From: Sisyra terminalis
Lineage: Eukaryota; Arthropoda; Insecta; Neuroptera; Sisyridae
Direction: 5' to 3'
DNA: 64,000 bases
Assembly (NCBI GenBank): GCA_958496175.1
Contig: OY292276.1
Span: 54,449,080 to 54,513,079 of the forward strand
Position 1 is the first letter of the stretch. Every line of letters begins with the position of its first letter. This document shows positions 1 through 12,739 of this stretch, one piece after another. Under the pieces are notes generated by a model. It saw nothing but the letters and a program-made list of their open reading frames with translations, had not been told where the DNA came from and searched no databases. The position numbers and the translations under genes were made by a program.

Positions 1-2887
1 CCGTGTTTCATAATCCGTTGAGAAAACTAGACCTCATAATGAAAAGTCACCCCCCTAAAATCACCCAATTGCAGTCGAAATTTGTCGCATGATTTTCAAC
101 TTCTTATATTCCCTTTTTAATTTCACGCCCTTATTTCCTGTTAATTCAAAAAAAATTATTTGATCTATGTTAAGGAGGATTCGACCAATATTAATCAGCT
201 TTATTTCTCCAAAAAAAACCATCCCGTATATCCTTTTTATTCTGTTGAAAATAGTCCTTTTTGAAATTTGGAAATGGAATTATGAGCGTCCTGTAACCCA
301 CAGGACAAAAAAATTTTCACATTACTATTCACTTGAAGGCCTTGTTTCATAATCCGTTGAGAAAACTAGACCTCATAATGAAAAGTCACCCCCCTAAAAT
401 CACCCAATTGCAGTCGAAATTTGTCGCATAGATTTTCAACTTCTTATATTCCCTTTTTAATTTCACGCCCTTATATCCCGATAATTAAAAAAAATTTTGA
501 TGAACTATGTTAAGGAGGATTCGACCAATAATAATCAGCTTTATTTCTCCAAAAAAAACCATCCCGTACATCCTTTTTATTCTGTTGAAAATAGTCCTTT
601 TTGAAATTTGGAAATGGAATTGTGAGCGTCCTGTAACCCACAGGACAAAATTTTTTTCACATTACTATTCACTAGAAGGCCTTGTTTCATAATCCGTTGA
701 GAAAACTAGACCTTATAATGAAAAGTCACCCCCCTAAAATCACCCAATTGCAGTCGAAATTTGTCGAATAGATTTTCAACTCCTTATATTCCCTTTTTAA
801 TTTCACGCCCTTATATCCTGTTAATTCAAAAAAAAATATATGATCTATGTTAAGGAGGATTCGACCAATAATAATCAGCCATATTTCTCCAAAAAAAACC
901 ATCCCGTATATCCTTTTTATTCCGTTGAAAATGTTCCTTTTTGAAATTTGGAAATGGAATTTTGAGCGTCCTGTAACCCACAGGACAAAATTTTTTTCAA
1001 ATTACTATTCACTAGAAGGCCTTGTTTCATAATCCGTTGAGAAAACTAGACCTCATAATGTAAAGTCACCCCCCTAAAATCACCCAATTGCAGTCGAAAT
1101 TTGTCGCATTGATTTTCAACTTCTTATATTCCCTTTTTAATTTCATGCCCTTATATCCCGTTAATTCAAAAAAAATTATATGAACTATGTTAAGGAGGAT
1201 TCGACCAATAATTATCAGCTTTATTTCTCCAAAAAAAACCATCCCGTATATCCTTTTTATTCTGTTGAAAATGTTCCTTTTTGAAATTTGGAAATGGAAT
1301 TATGAGCGTCCTGTAACCCACAGGACAAAATTTTTTTCACATTACTATTCACTAGAAGGCCTTGTTTCATAATCCGTTGAGAAAACTAGACCTCATAATG
1401 AAAAGTCACCCCCCTAAAATCACCCAATTGCAGTCGAAATTTGTCGCATTGATTTTCAACTTCTTATATTCCCTTTTTAATTTCACGGCCTTATATCCCG
1501 TTAATTCAAAAAAAATTATATGAACTATTTTAAGGAGGATTCGACCAATAATAATCAGCCATATTTCTCCAAAAAAAACCATCCCGTATATCCTTTTTAT
1601 TCTGTTGAAAATGTTCCTTTTTGAAATTTGGAAATGGAATTTTGAGCGTCCTGTAACCCACAGGACTAAATTTTTTTCACATTACTATTCACTAGAAGGC
1701 CTTGTTTCATAATCTGTTGAGAAAACTAGACCTCATAATGAAAAGTCACCCCCCTAAAATCACCCAATTGCAGTCGAAATTTGTCGCATTGATTTTCAAC
1801 TTCTTATATTCCCTTTTTAATTTCACGCCCTTATATCCCGTTAATTCAAAAAAAATTATATGAACTATTTTAAGGAGGATTCGACCAATAATAATCAGCC
1901 ATATTTCTCCAAAAAAAACCATCCCGTATATCCTTTTTATTCTGTTGAAAATGTTCCTTTTTGAAATTTGGAAATGGAATTGTGAGCGTCCTGTAACCCA
2001 CAGGACAAAATTTTTTTCACATTACTATTCACTAGAAGGCCGTGTTTCATAATCCGTTGAGAAAACTAGACCTCATAATGAAAAGTCACCCCCCTAAAAT
2101 CACCCAATTGCAGTCGAAATTTGTCGCATGATTTTCATCTCCTTATATTCCCTTTTTAATTTCACGCACTTATATCCCGTTAATTCAAAAAAAATTATAT
2201 GAACTATGTTAAGGAGGATTCGACCAATAATTATCAGCTTTATTTCTCCAAAAAAAACCATCCCGTATATCCTTTTTATTCTGTTGAAAATGTTCCTTTT
2301 TGAAATTTGGAAATGGAATTATGAGCGTCCTGTAACCCACAGGACAAAATATTTTTCACATTACTATTCACTAGAAGGCCTTGTTTCATAATCCGTTGAG
2401 AAAACTAGACCTCATAATGAAAAGTCACCCCCCTAAAATCACCCAATTGCAGTCGAAATTTGTCGCATTGATTTTCAACTTCTTATATTCCCTTTTTAAT
2501 TTCACGCCCTTATATCCCGTTAATTCAAAAAAAATTATATGAACTATTTTAAGGAGGATTCGACCAATAATAATCAGCCATATTTCTCCAAAAAAAACCA
2601 TCCCGTATATCCTTTTTATTCTGTTGAAAATGTTCCTTTTTGAAATTTGGAAATGGAATTTTGAGCGTCCTGTAACCCACAGGACAAAATTTTTTTCAAA
2701 TTTCTATTCACTAGAAGGCCTTGTTTCATAATCCGTTGAGAAAACTAGACCTCATAATAAAAAGTCACCCCCCTAAAATCACCCAATTGCAGTCGAAATT
2801 TGTCGCATTGATTTTCAACTTCTTATATTCCCTTTTTAATTTCACGCCCTTATATCCCGTTAATTCAAAAAAAATTATATGAACTAT
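1..2887 (+). repeat. Satellite block copy 1 (offset 5,775 bp from copy 2)
   Basis: This stretch matches 5,776-8,662 almost base for base, including private variants: ccttataatg at 711 and 6,486, cataatgtaaag at 1,054 and 6,829, gcacttatatc at 2,165 and 7,940, and cataataaaaag at 2,753 and 8,528. Similarity as a block ends at 2,888/8,663, where the next monomers are of different types (ctattt against ctatgt). The left end lies outside the window, so the true block is longer. I noticed only one or two differences by eye, for example near 310/6,085. Confidence 0.85.
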
Positions 2888-5775
2888 TTTAAGGAGGATT
2901 CGACCAATAATAATCAGCCATATTTCTCCAAAAAAACCATCCCGTATATCCTTTTTATTCTGTTGAAAATGTTCCTTTTTGAAATTTGGAAATGGAATTT
3001 TGAGCGTCCTGTAACCCACAGGACAAAATTTTTTTCAAATTACTATTCACTAGAAGGCCTTGTTTCATAATCCGTTGAGAAAACTAGACCTCATAATGAA
3101 AAGTCACCCCCCTAAAATCACCCAATAGCAGTCGAAATTTGTCGCATTGATTTTCAACTTCTTATATTCCCTTTTTAATTTCACGCCCTTATATCCCGTT
3201 AATTCAAAAAAAATTATATGAACTATGTTAAGGAGGATTCGACCAATAATAATCTGCTTTATTTCTCCAAAAAAAACCATCCCGTATATCCTTTTTATTC
3301 TGTAAAAAATGTTCCTTTTTGAAATTTGGAAATGGAATTGTGAGCGTCCTGTAACCCACAGGACTAAATTTTTTTCACATTACTATTCACTAGAAGGCCT
3401 TGTTTCATAATCTGTTGAGAAAACTAGACCTCATAATGAAAAGTCACCCCCCTAAAATCACCCAATTGCAGTCGAAATTTGTCGCATTGATTTTCAACTT
3501 CTTATATTCCCTTTTTAATTTCACGCCCTTATATCCCGTTAATTCAAAAAAAATTATATGAACTATGTTAAGGAGGATTCGACCAATAATAATCAGCTTT
3601 ATTTCTCCAAAAAAAACCACCCCGTATATCCTTTTTATTCTGTAGAAAATAGTCCTTTTTGAAATTTGGAGATGGAATTGTGAGCGTCCATTAACCCACA
3701 AGAATAAATTTTTTTCACATTACTATTCACTAGAAGGCCTTGTTTCATAATCCGTTGAGAAAACTAGACCTCATAATGAAAAGTCACCCCCCTAAAATCA
3801 CCCAATAGCAGTCGAAATTTGTCGCATTGATTTTCAACTTCTTATATTCTCTTTTTAATTTCACGCCCTTATATCCCGTTAATTCAAAAAAAATTATATG
3901 AACTATGTTAAGGAGGATTCGACCAATAATAATCAGCTTTATTTCTCCAAAAAAAACCATCCCGTATATCCTTTTTATTCTGTAGAAAATAGTCCTTTTT
4001 GAAATTTGGAGATGGAATTGTGAGCGTCCATTAACCCACAAGAATAAATTTTTTTCACATTACAATTCACTAGAAGGCCCTGTTTCATAATCCGTTGAGA
4101 AAACTAGACCTCATAATGAAAAGTCACCCCCCTAAAATCACCCAATTGCAGTCGAAATTTGTCGCATTGATTTTCAACTTCTTATATTCCCTTTTTAATT
4201 TCACACCCTTATATCCCGTTAATTCAAAAAAAATTATATGAACTATGTTAAGGAGGATTCGACCAATAATTATCAGCTTTATTTCTCCAAAAAAAACCAT
4301 CCCGTATATCCTTTTTATTCTGTTGAAAATGTTCCTTTTTGAAATTTGGAAATGGAATTATGAGCGTCCTGTAACCCACAGGACAAAATTTTTTTCACAT
4401 TACTATTCACTAGAAGGCCTTGTTTCATAATCCGTTGAGAAAACTAGACCTCATAATGAAAAGTCACCCCCCTAAAATCACCCAATTGCAGTCGAAATTT
4501 GTCGCATTGATTTTCAACTTCTTATATTCCCTTTTTAATTTCACGCGCTTATATCTCGATAATTAAAAAAAATTTTGATGAACTATGTTAAGGAGGATTC
4601 GACCAATAATAATCAGCTATATTTCTCCAAAAAAAACCATCCCGTATATCCTTTTTATTCTGTTGAAAATGTTCCTTTTTGAAATTTGGAAATGGAATTG
4701 TGAGCGTCCTGTAACCCACAGGACAAAATTTTTTTCACATTACTATTCACTAGAAGGCCGTGTTTCATAATCCGTTGAGAAAACTAGACCTCATAATGAA
4801 AAGTCACCCCCCTAAAATCACCCAATTGCAGTCGAAATTTGTCGCATGATTTTCATCTATTATATTCCCTTTTTAATTTCACGCCCTTATATCCCGTTAA
4901 TTCAAAAAAAATTATATGAACTATGTTAAGGAGGATTCGACCAATAATAATCAGCTTTATTTCTCCAAAAAAAACCACCCCGTATATCCTTTTTATTCTG
5001 TAGAAAATAGTCCTTTTTGAAATTTGGAGATGGAATTGTGAGCGTCCTGTAACCCACAGGACTAAATTTTTTTCACATTACTATTCACTAGAAGGCCTTG
5101 TTTCATAATCTGTTGAGAAAACTAGACCTCATAATGAAAAGTCACCCCCCTAAAATCACCCAATTGCAGTCGAAATTTGTCGCATTGATTTTCAACTTCT
5201 TATATTCCCTTTTTAATTTCACGCCCTTATATCCCGTTAATTCAAAAAAAATTATATGAACTATGTTAAGGAGGATTCGACCAATAATAATCAGCTTTAT
5301 TTCTCCAAAAAAAACCACCCCGTATATCCTTTTTATTCTGTAGAAAATAGTCCTTTTTGAAATTTGGAGATGGAATTGTGAGCGTCCATTAACCCACAGG
5401 AATTAATTTTTTTCACATTACAATTCACTAGAAGGCCTTGTTTCATAATCCACTGAGAAAACTAGACCTCATAATGAAAAGTCACCCCCCTAAAATCACC
5501 CAATTGCAGTCGAAATTTGTCGCATTGATTTTCAACTTCTTATATTCCCTTTTTAATTTCACGCGCTTATATCTCGATAATTAAAAAAAATTTTGATGAA
5601 CTATGTTAAGGAGGATTCGACCAATAATAATCAGCTATATTTCTCCAAAAAAAACCATCCCGTATATCCTTTTTATTCTGTTGAAAATGTTCCTTTTTGA
5701 AATTTGGAAATGGAATTGTGAGCGTCCTGTAACCCACAGGACAAATTTTTTTTCACATTACTATTCACTAGAAGG

Positions 5776-8662
5776 CCGTGTTTCATAATCCGTTGAGAAA
5801 ACTAGACCTCATAATGAAAAGTCACCCCCCTAAAATCACCCAATTGCAGTCGAAATTTGTCGCATGATTTTCAACTTCTTATATTCCCTTTTTAATTTCA
5901 CGCCCTTATTTCCTGTTAATTCAAAAAAAATTATTTGATCTATGTTAAGGAGGATTCGACCAATATTAATCAGCTTTATTTCTCCAAAAAAAACCATCCC
6001 GTATATCCTTTTTATTCTGTTGAAAATAGTCCTTTTTGAAATTTGGAAATGGAATTATGAGCGTCCTGTAACCCACAGGACAAAAATATTTTCACATTAC
6101 TATTCACTTGAAGGCCTTGTTTCATAATCCGTTGAGAAAACTAGACCTCATAATGAAAAGTCACCCCCCTAAAATCACCCAATTGCAGTCGAAATTTGTC
6201 GCATAGATTTTCAACTTCTTATATTCCCTTTTTAATTTCACGCCCTTATATCCCGATAATTAAAAAAAATTTTGATGAACTATGTTAAGGAGGATTCGAC
6301 CAATAATAATCAGCTTTATTTCTCCAAAAAAAACCATCCCGTACATCCTTTTTATTCTGTTGAAAATAGTCCTTTTTGAAATTTGGAAATGGAATTGTGA
6401 GCGTCCTGTAACCCACAGGACAAAATTTTTTTCACATTACTATTCACTAGAAGGCCTTGTTTCATAATCCGTTGAGAAAACTAGACCTTATAATGAAAAG
6501 TCACCCCCCTAAAATCACCCAATTGCAGTCGAAATTTGTCGAATAGATTTTCAACTCCTTATATTCCCTTTTTAATTTCACGCCCTTATATCCTGTTAAT
6601 TCAAAAAAAAATATATGATCTATGTTAAGGAGGATTCGACCAATAATAATCAGCCATATTTCTCCAAAAAAAACCATCCCGTATATCCTTTTTATTCCGT
6701 TGAAAATGTTCCTTTTTGAAATTTGGAAATGGAATTTTGAGCGTCCTGTAACCCACAGGACAAAATTTTTTTCAAATTACTATTCACTAGAAGGCCTTGT
6801 TTCATAATCCGTTGAGAAAACTAGACCTCATAATGTAAAGTCACCCCCCTAAAATCACCCAATTGCAGTCGAAATTTGTCGCATTGATTTTCAACTTCTT
6901 ATATTCCCTTTTTAATTTCATGCCCTTATATCCCGTTAATTCAAAAAAAATTATATGAACTATGTTAAGGAGGATTCGACCAATAATTATCAGCTTTATT
7001 TCTCCAAAAAAAACCATCCCGTATATCCTTTTTATTCTGTTGAAAATGTTCCTTTTTGAAATTTGGAAATGGAATTATGAGCGTCCTGTAACCCACAGGA
7101 CAAAATTTTTTTCACATTACTATTCACTAGAAGGCCTTGTTTCATAATCCGTTGAGAAAACTAGACCTCATAATGAAAAGTCACCCCCCTAAAATCACCC
7201 AATTGCAGTCGAAATTTGTCGCATTGATTTTCAACTTCTTATATTCCCTTTTTAATTTCACGGCCTTATATCCCGTTAATTCAAAAAAAATTATATGAAC
7301 TATTTTAAGGAGGATTCGACCAATAATAATCAGCCATATTTCTCCAAAAAAAACCATCCCGTATATCCTTTTTATTCTGTTGAAAATGTTCCTTTTTGAA
7401 ATTTGGAAATGGAATTTTGAGCGTCCTGTAACCCACAGGACTAAATTTTTTTCACATTACTATTCACTAGAAGGCCTTGTTTCATAATCTGTTGAGAAAA
7501 CTAGACCTCATAATGAAAAGTCACCCCCCTAAAATCACCCAATTGCAGTCGAAATTTGTCGCATTGATTTTCAACTTCTTATATTCCCTTTTTAATTTCA
7601 CGCCCTTATATCCCGTTAATTCAAAAAAAATTATATGAACTATTTTAAGGAGGATTCGACCAATAATAATCAGCCATATTTCTCCAAAAAAAACCATCCC
7701 GTATATCCTTTTTATTCTGTTGAAAATGTTCCTTTTTGAAATTTGGAAATGGAATTGTGAGCGTCCTGTAACCCACAGGACAAAATTTTTTTCACATTAC
7801 TATTCACTAGAAGGCCGTGTTTCATAATCCGTTGAGAAAACTAGACCTCATAATGAAAAGTCACCCCCCTAAAATCACCCAATTGCAGTCGAAATTTGTC
7901 GCATGATTTTCATCTCCTTATATTCCCTTTTTAATTTCACGCACTTATATCCCGTTAATTCAAAAAAAATTATATGAACTATGTTAAGGAGGATTCGACC
8001 AATAATTATCAGCTTTATTTCTCCAAAAAAAACCATCCCGTATATCCTTTTTATTCTGTTGAAAATGTTCCTTTTTGAAATTTGGAAATGGAATTATGAG
8101 CGTCCTGTAACCCACAGGACAAAATATTTTTCACATTACTATTCACTAGAAGGCCTTGTTTCATAATCCGTTGAGAAAACTAGACCTCATAATGAAAAGT
8201 CACCCCCCTAAAATCACCCAATTGCAGTCGAAATTTGTCGCATTGATTTTCAACTTCTTATATTCCCTTTTTAATTTCACGCCCTTATATCCCGTTAATT
8301 CAAAAAAAATTATATGAACTATTTTAAGGAGGATTCGACCAATAATAATCAGCCATATTTCTCCAAAAAAAACCATCCCGTATATCCTTTTTATTCTGTT
8401 GAAAATGTTCCTTTTTGAAATTTGGAAATGGAATTTTGAGCGTCCTGTAACCCACAGGACAAAATTTTTTTCAAATTTCTATTCACTAGAAGGCCTTGTT
8501 TCATAATCCGTTGAGAAAACTAGACCTCATAATAAAAAGTCACCCCCCTAAAATCACCCAATTGCAGTCGAAATTTGTCGCATTGATTTTCAACTTCTTA
8601 TATTCCCTTTTTAATTTCACGCCCTTATATCCCGTTAATTCAAAAAAAATTATATGAACTAT
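5776..8662 (+). repeat. Satellite block copy 2
   Basis: Second copy of the 1-2,887 block, displaced by 5,775 bp (17 monomers, some of 339 bp). It shares the same order of rare monomer variants, so a multi-monomer segment was copied rather than single units converging. The crossover position is inside a monomer, beside ttatatgaactat. Confidence 0.85.
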
Positions 8663-10019
8663 GTTAAGGAGGATTCGACCAATAATAATCAGCTTTATTT
8701 CTCCAAAAAAAACCACCCCGTATATCCTTTTTATTCTGTAGAAAATAGTCCTTTTTGAAATTTGGAGATGGAATTGTGAGCGTCCATTAACCCACAAGAA
8801 TAAATTTTTTTCACATTACAATTCACTAGAAGGCCTTGTTTCATAATCCGTTGAGAAAACTAGACCTCATAATGAAAAGTCACCCCCCTAAAATCACCCA
8901 ATTGCAGTCGAAATTTGTCGCATTGATTTTCAACTTCTTATATTCCCTTTTTAATTTCACGCCCTTATATCCCGTTAATTCAAAAAAAATTATATGAACT
9001 ATGTTAAGGAGGATTCGACCAATAATAATCAGCTTTATTTCTCCAAAAAAAACCACCCCGTATATCCTTTTTATTCTGTAGAAAATAGTCCTTTTTGAAA
9101 TTTGGAGATGGAATTGTGAGCGTCCTGTAACCCACAGGACTAAATTTTTTTCACATTACTATTCACTAGAAGGCCTTGTTTCATAATCTGTTGAGAAAAC
9201 TAGACCTCATAATGAAAAGTCACCCCCCTAAAATCACCCAATTGCAGTCGAAATTTGTCGCATTGATTTTCAACTTCTTATATTCCCTTTTTAATTTCAC
9301 GCCCTTATATCCCGTTAATTCAAAAAAAATTATATGAACTTTTTTAAGGAGGATTCGACCAATAATAATCAGCCATATTTCTCCAAAAAAAACCATCCCG
9401 TATATCCTTTTTATTCTGTTGAAAATGTTCCTTTTTGAAATTTGGAAATGGAATTATGAGCGTCCTGTAACCCACAGGACAAAATTTTTTTCACATTACT
9501 ATTCACTAGAAGGCCTTGTTTCATAATCCGTTGAGAAAACTAGACCTCATAATGAAAAGTCACCCCCCTAAAATCACCCAATTGCAGTCGAAATTTGTCG
9601 CATTGATTTTCAACTTCTTATATTCCCTTTTTAATTTCACGCCCTTATATCCCGTTAATTCAAAAAAAATTATATGAACTATGTTAAGGAGGATTCGACC
9701 AATAATTATCAGCTTTATTTCTCCAAAAAAAACCATCCCGTATATCCTTTTTATTCTGTTGAAAATGTTCCTTTTTGAAATTTGGAAATGGAATTATGAG
9801 CGTCCTGTAACCCACAGGACAAAATTTTTTTCACATTACTATTCACTAGAAGGCCTTGTTTCATAATCCGTTGAGAAAACTAGACCTCATAATGAAAAGT
9901 CACCCCCCTAAAATCACCCAATTGCAGTCGAAATTTGTCGCATTGATTTTCAACTTCTTATATTCCCTTTTTAATTTCACGCCCTTATATCCCGTTAATT
10001 CAAAAAAAATTATATGAAC

Positions 10020-12739
10020 TATGTTAAGGAGGATTCGACCAATAATAATCAGCTTTATTTCTCCAAAAAAAACCACCCCGTATATCCTTTTTATTCTGTA
10101 GAAAATAGTCCTTTTTGAAATTTGGAGATGGAATTGTGAGCGTCCATTAACCCACAAGAATAAATTTTTTTCACATTACAATTCACTAGAAGGCCTTGTT
10201 TCATAATCCGTTGAGAAAACTAGACCTCATAATGAAAAGTCACCCCCCTAAAATCACCCAATTGCAGTCGAAATTTGTCGCATTGATTTTCAACTTCTTA
10301 TATTCCCTTTTTAATTTCACGCCCTTATATCCCGTTAATTCAAAAAAAATTATATGAACTATGTTAAGGAGGATTCGACCAATAATAATCAGCTTTATTT
10401 CTCCAAAAATAACCACCCCGTATATCCATTTTATTCTGTAGAAAATAGTCCTTTTTGAAATTTGGAGATGGAATTGTGAGCGTCCTGTAACCCACAGGAC
10501 TAAATTTTTTTCACATTACTATTCACTAGAAGGCCTTGTTTCATAATCTGTTGAGAAAACTAGACCTCATAATGAAAAGTCACCCCCCTAAAATCACCCA
10601 ATTGCAGTCGAAATTTGTCGCATTGATTTTCAACTTCTTATATTCCCTTTTTAATTTCACGCCCTTATATCCCGTTAATTCAAAAAAAATTATATGAACT
10701 ATTTTAAGGAGGATTCGACCAATAATAATCAGCCATATTTCTCCAAAAAAAACCATCCCGTATATCCTTTTTATTCTGTTGAAAATGTTCCTTTTTGAAA
10801 TTTGGAAATGGAATTTTGAGCGTCCTGTAACCCACAGGACAAAATTTTTTTCAAATTACTATTCACTAGAAGGCCTTGTTTCATAATCCGTTGAGAAAAC
10901 TAGACCTCATAATGAAAAGTCACCCCCCTAAAATCACCCAATTGCAGTCGAAATTTGTCGCATTGATTTTCAACTTCTTATATTCCCTTTTTAATTTCAC
11001 GCACTTATATCCCGTTAATTCAAAAAAAATTATATGAACTATGTTAAGGAGGATTCGACCAATAATTATCAGCTTTATTTCTCCAAAAAAAACCATCCCG
11101 TATATCCTTTTTATTCTGTTGAAAATGTTCCTTTTTGAAATTTGGAAATGGAATTATGAGCGTCCTGTAACCCACAGGACAAAATTTTTTTCACATTACT
11201 ATTCACTAGAAGGCCTTGTTTCATAATCCGTTGAGAAAACTAGACCTCATAATGAAAAGTCACCCCCCTAAAATCACCCAATTGCTGTCGAAATTTGTCG
11301 CATTGATTTTCAACTTCTTATATTCCCTTTTTAATTTCACGCCCTTATATCCCGTTAATTCAAAAAAAATTATATGAACTATTTTAAGGAGGATTCGACC
11401 AATAATAATCAGCCATATTTCTCCAAAAAAAACCATCCCGTATATCCATTTTATTCTGTTGAAAATGTTCCTTTTTGAAATTTGGAAATGGAATTTTGAG
11501 CGTCCTGTAACCCACAGGACAAAATTTTTTTCAAATAACTATTCACTAGAAGGCCTTGTTTCATAATCCGTTGAGAAAACTAGACCTCATAATGAAAAGT
11601 CACCCCCCTAAAATCACCCAATTGCAGTCGAAATTTGTCGCATTGATTTTCAACTTCTTATATTCCCTTTTTAATTTCACGCCCTTATATCCCGTTAATT
11701 CAAAAAAAATTATATGAACTATGTTAAGGAGGATTCGACCAATAATAATCAGCTTTATTTCTCCAAAAAAAACCACCCCGTATATCCTTTTTATTCTGTA
11801 GAAAATAGTCCTTTTTGAAATTTGGAGATGGAATTGTGAGCGTCCTGTAACCCACAGGACTAAATTTTTTTCACATTACTATTCACTAGAAGGCCTTGTT
11901 TCATAATCTGTTGAGAAAACTAGACCTCATAATGAAAAGTCACCCCCCTAAAATCACCCAATTGCAGTCGAAATTTGTCGCATTGATTTTCAACTTCTTA
12001 TATTCCCTTTTTAATTTCACGCCCTTATATCCCGTTAATTCAAAAAAAATTATATGAACTATTTTAAGGAGGATTCGACCAATAATAATCAGCCATATTT
12101 CTCCAAAAAAAACCATCCCGTATATCCTTTTTATTCTGTTGAAAATGTTCCTTTTTGAAATTTGGAAATGGAATTTTGAGCGTCCTGTAACCCACAGGAC
12201 AAACTTTTTTTCAAATTACTATTCACTAGAAGGCCTTGTTTCATAATCCGTTGAGAAAACTAGACCTCATAATGAAAAGTCACCCCCCTAAAATAACCCA
12301 ATTGCAGTCGAAATTTGTCGCATTGATTTTCAACTTCTTATATTCCCTTTTTAATTTCACGCACTTATATCCCGTTAATTCAAAAAAAATTATATGAACT
12401 ATGTTAAGGAGGATTCGACCAATAATTATCAGCTTTATTTCTCCAAAAAAAACCATCCCGTATATCCTTTTTATTCTGTTGAAAATGTTCCTTTTTGAAA
12501 TTTGGAAATGGAATTATGAGCGTCCTGTAACCCACAGGACAAAATTTTTTTCACATTACTATTCACTAGAAGGCCTTGTTTCATAATCCGTTGAGAAAAC
12601 TAGACCTCATAATGAAAAGTCACCCCCCTAAAATCACCCAATTGCAGTCGAAATTTGTCGCATTGATTTTCAACTTCTTATATTCCCTTTTTAATTTCAC
12701 GCCCTTATATCCCGTTAATTCAAAAAAAATTATATGAAC
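10020..12739 (+). repeat. Octameric higher-order repeat, copy 1 (2,720 bp)
   Basis: Eight monomers in the order c-d-b-a-b-d-b-a, where a, b, c and d are types defined by diagnostic bases (a: attatcagcttta with gaattatgag; b: agccata with ctatttt; c: gtccattaaccc; d: accaccccg with gtcctgtaaccc). Private changes recur exactly 2,720 bp later: aaaaataaccac near 10,405, attgctgtcg near 11,281, tcaaataact near 11,531 and aaaataaccca near 12,291. The preceding four monomers (8,660-10,019) form a related c-d-b'-a tetramer, so the octamer appears to have grown from a 1,360-bp tetramer. Confidence 0.88.
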
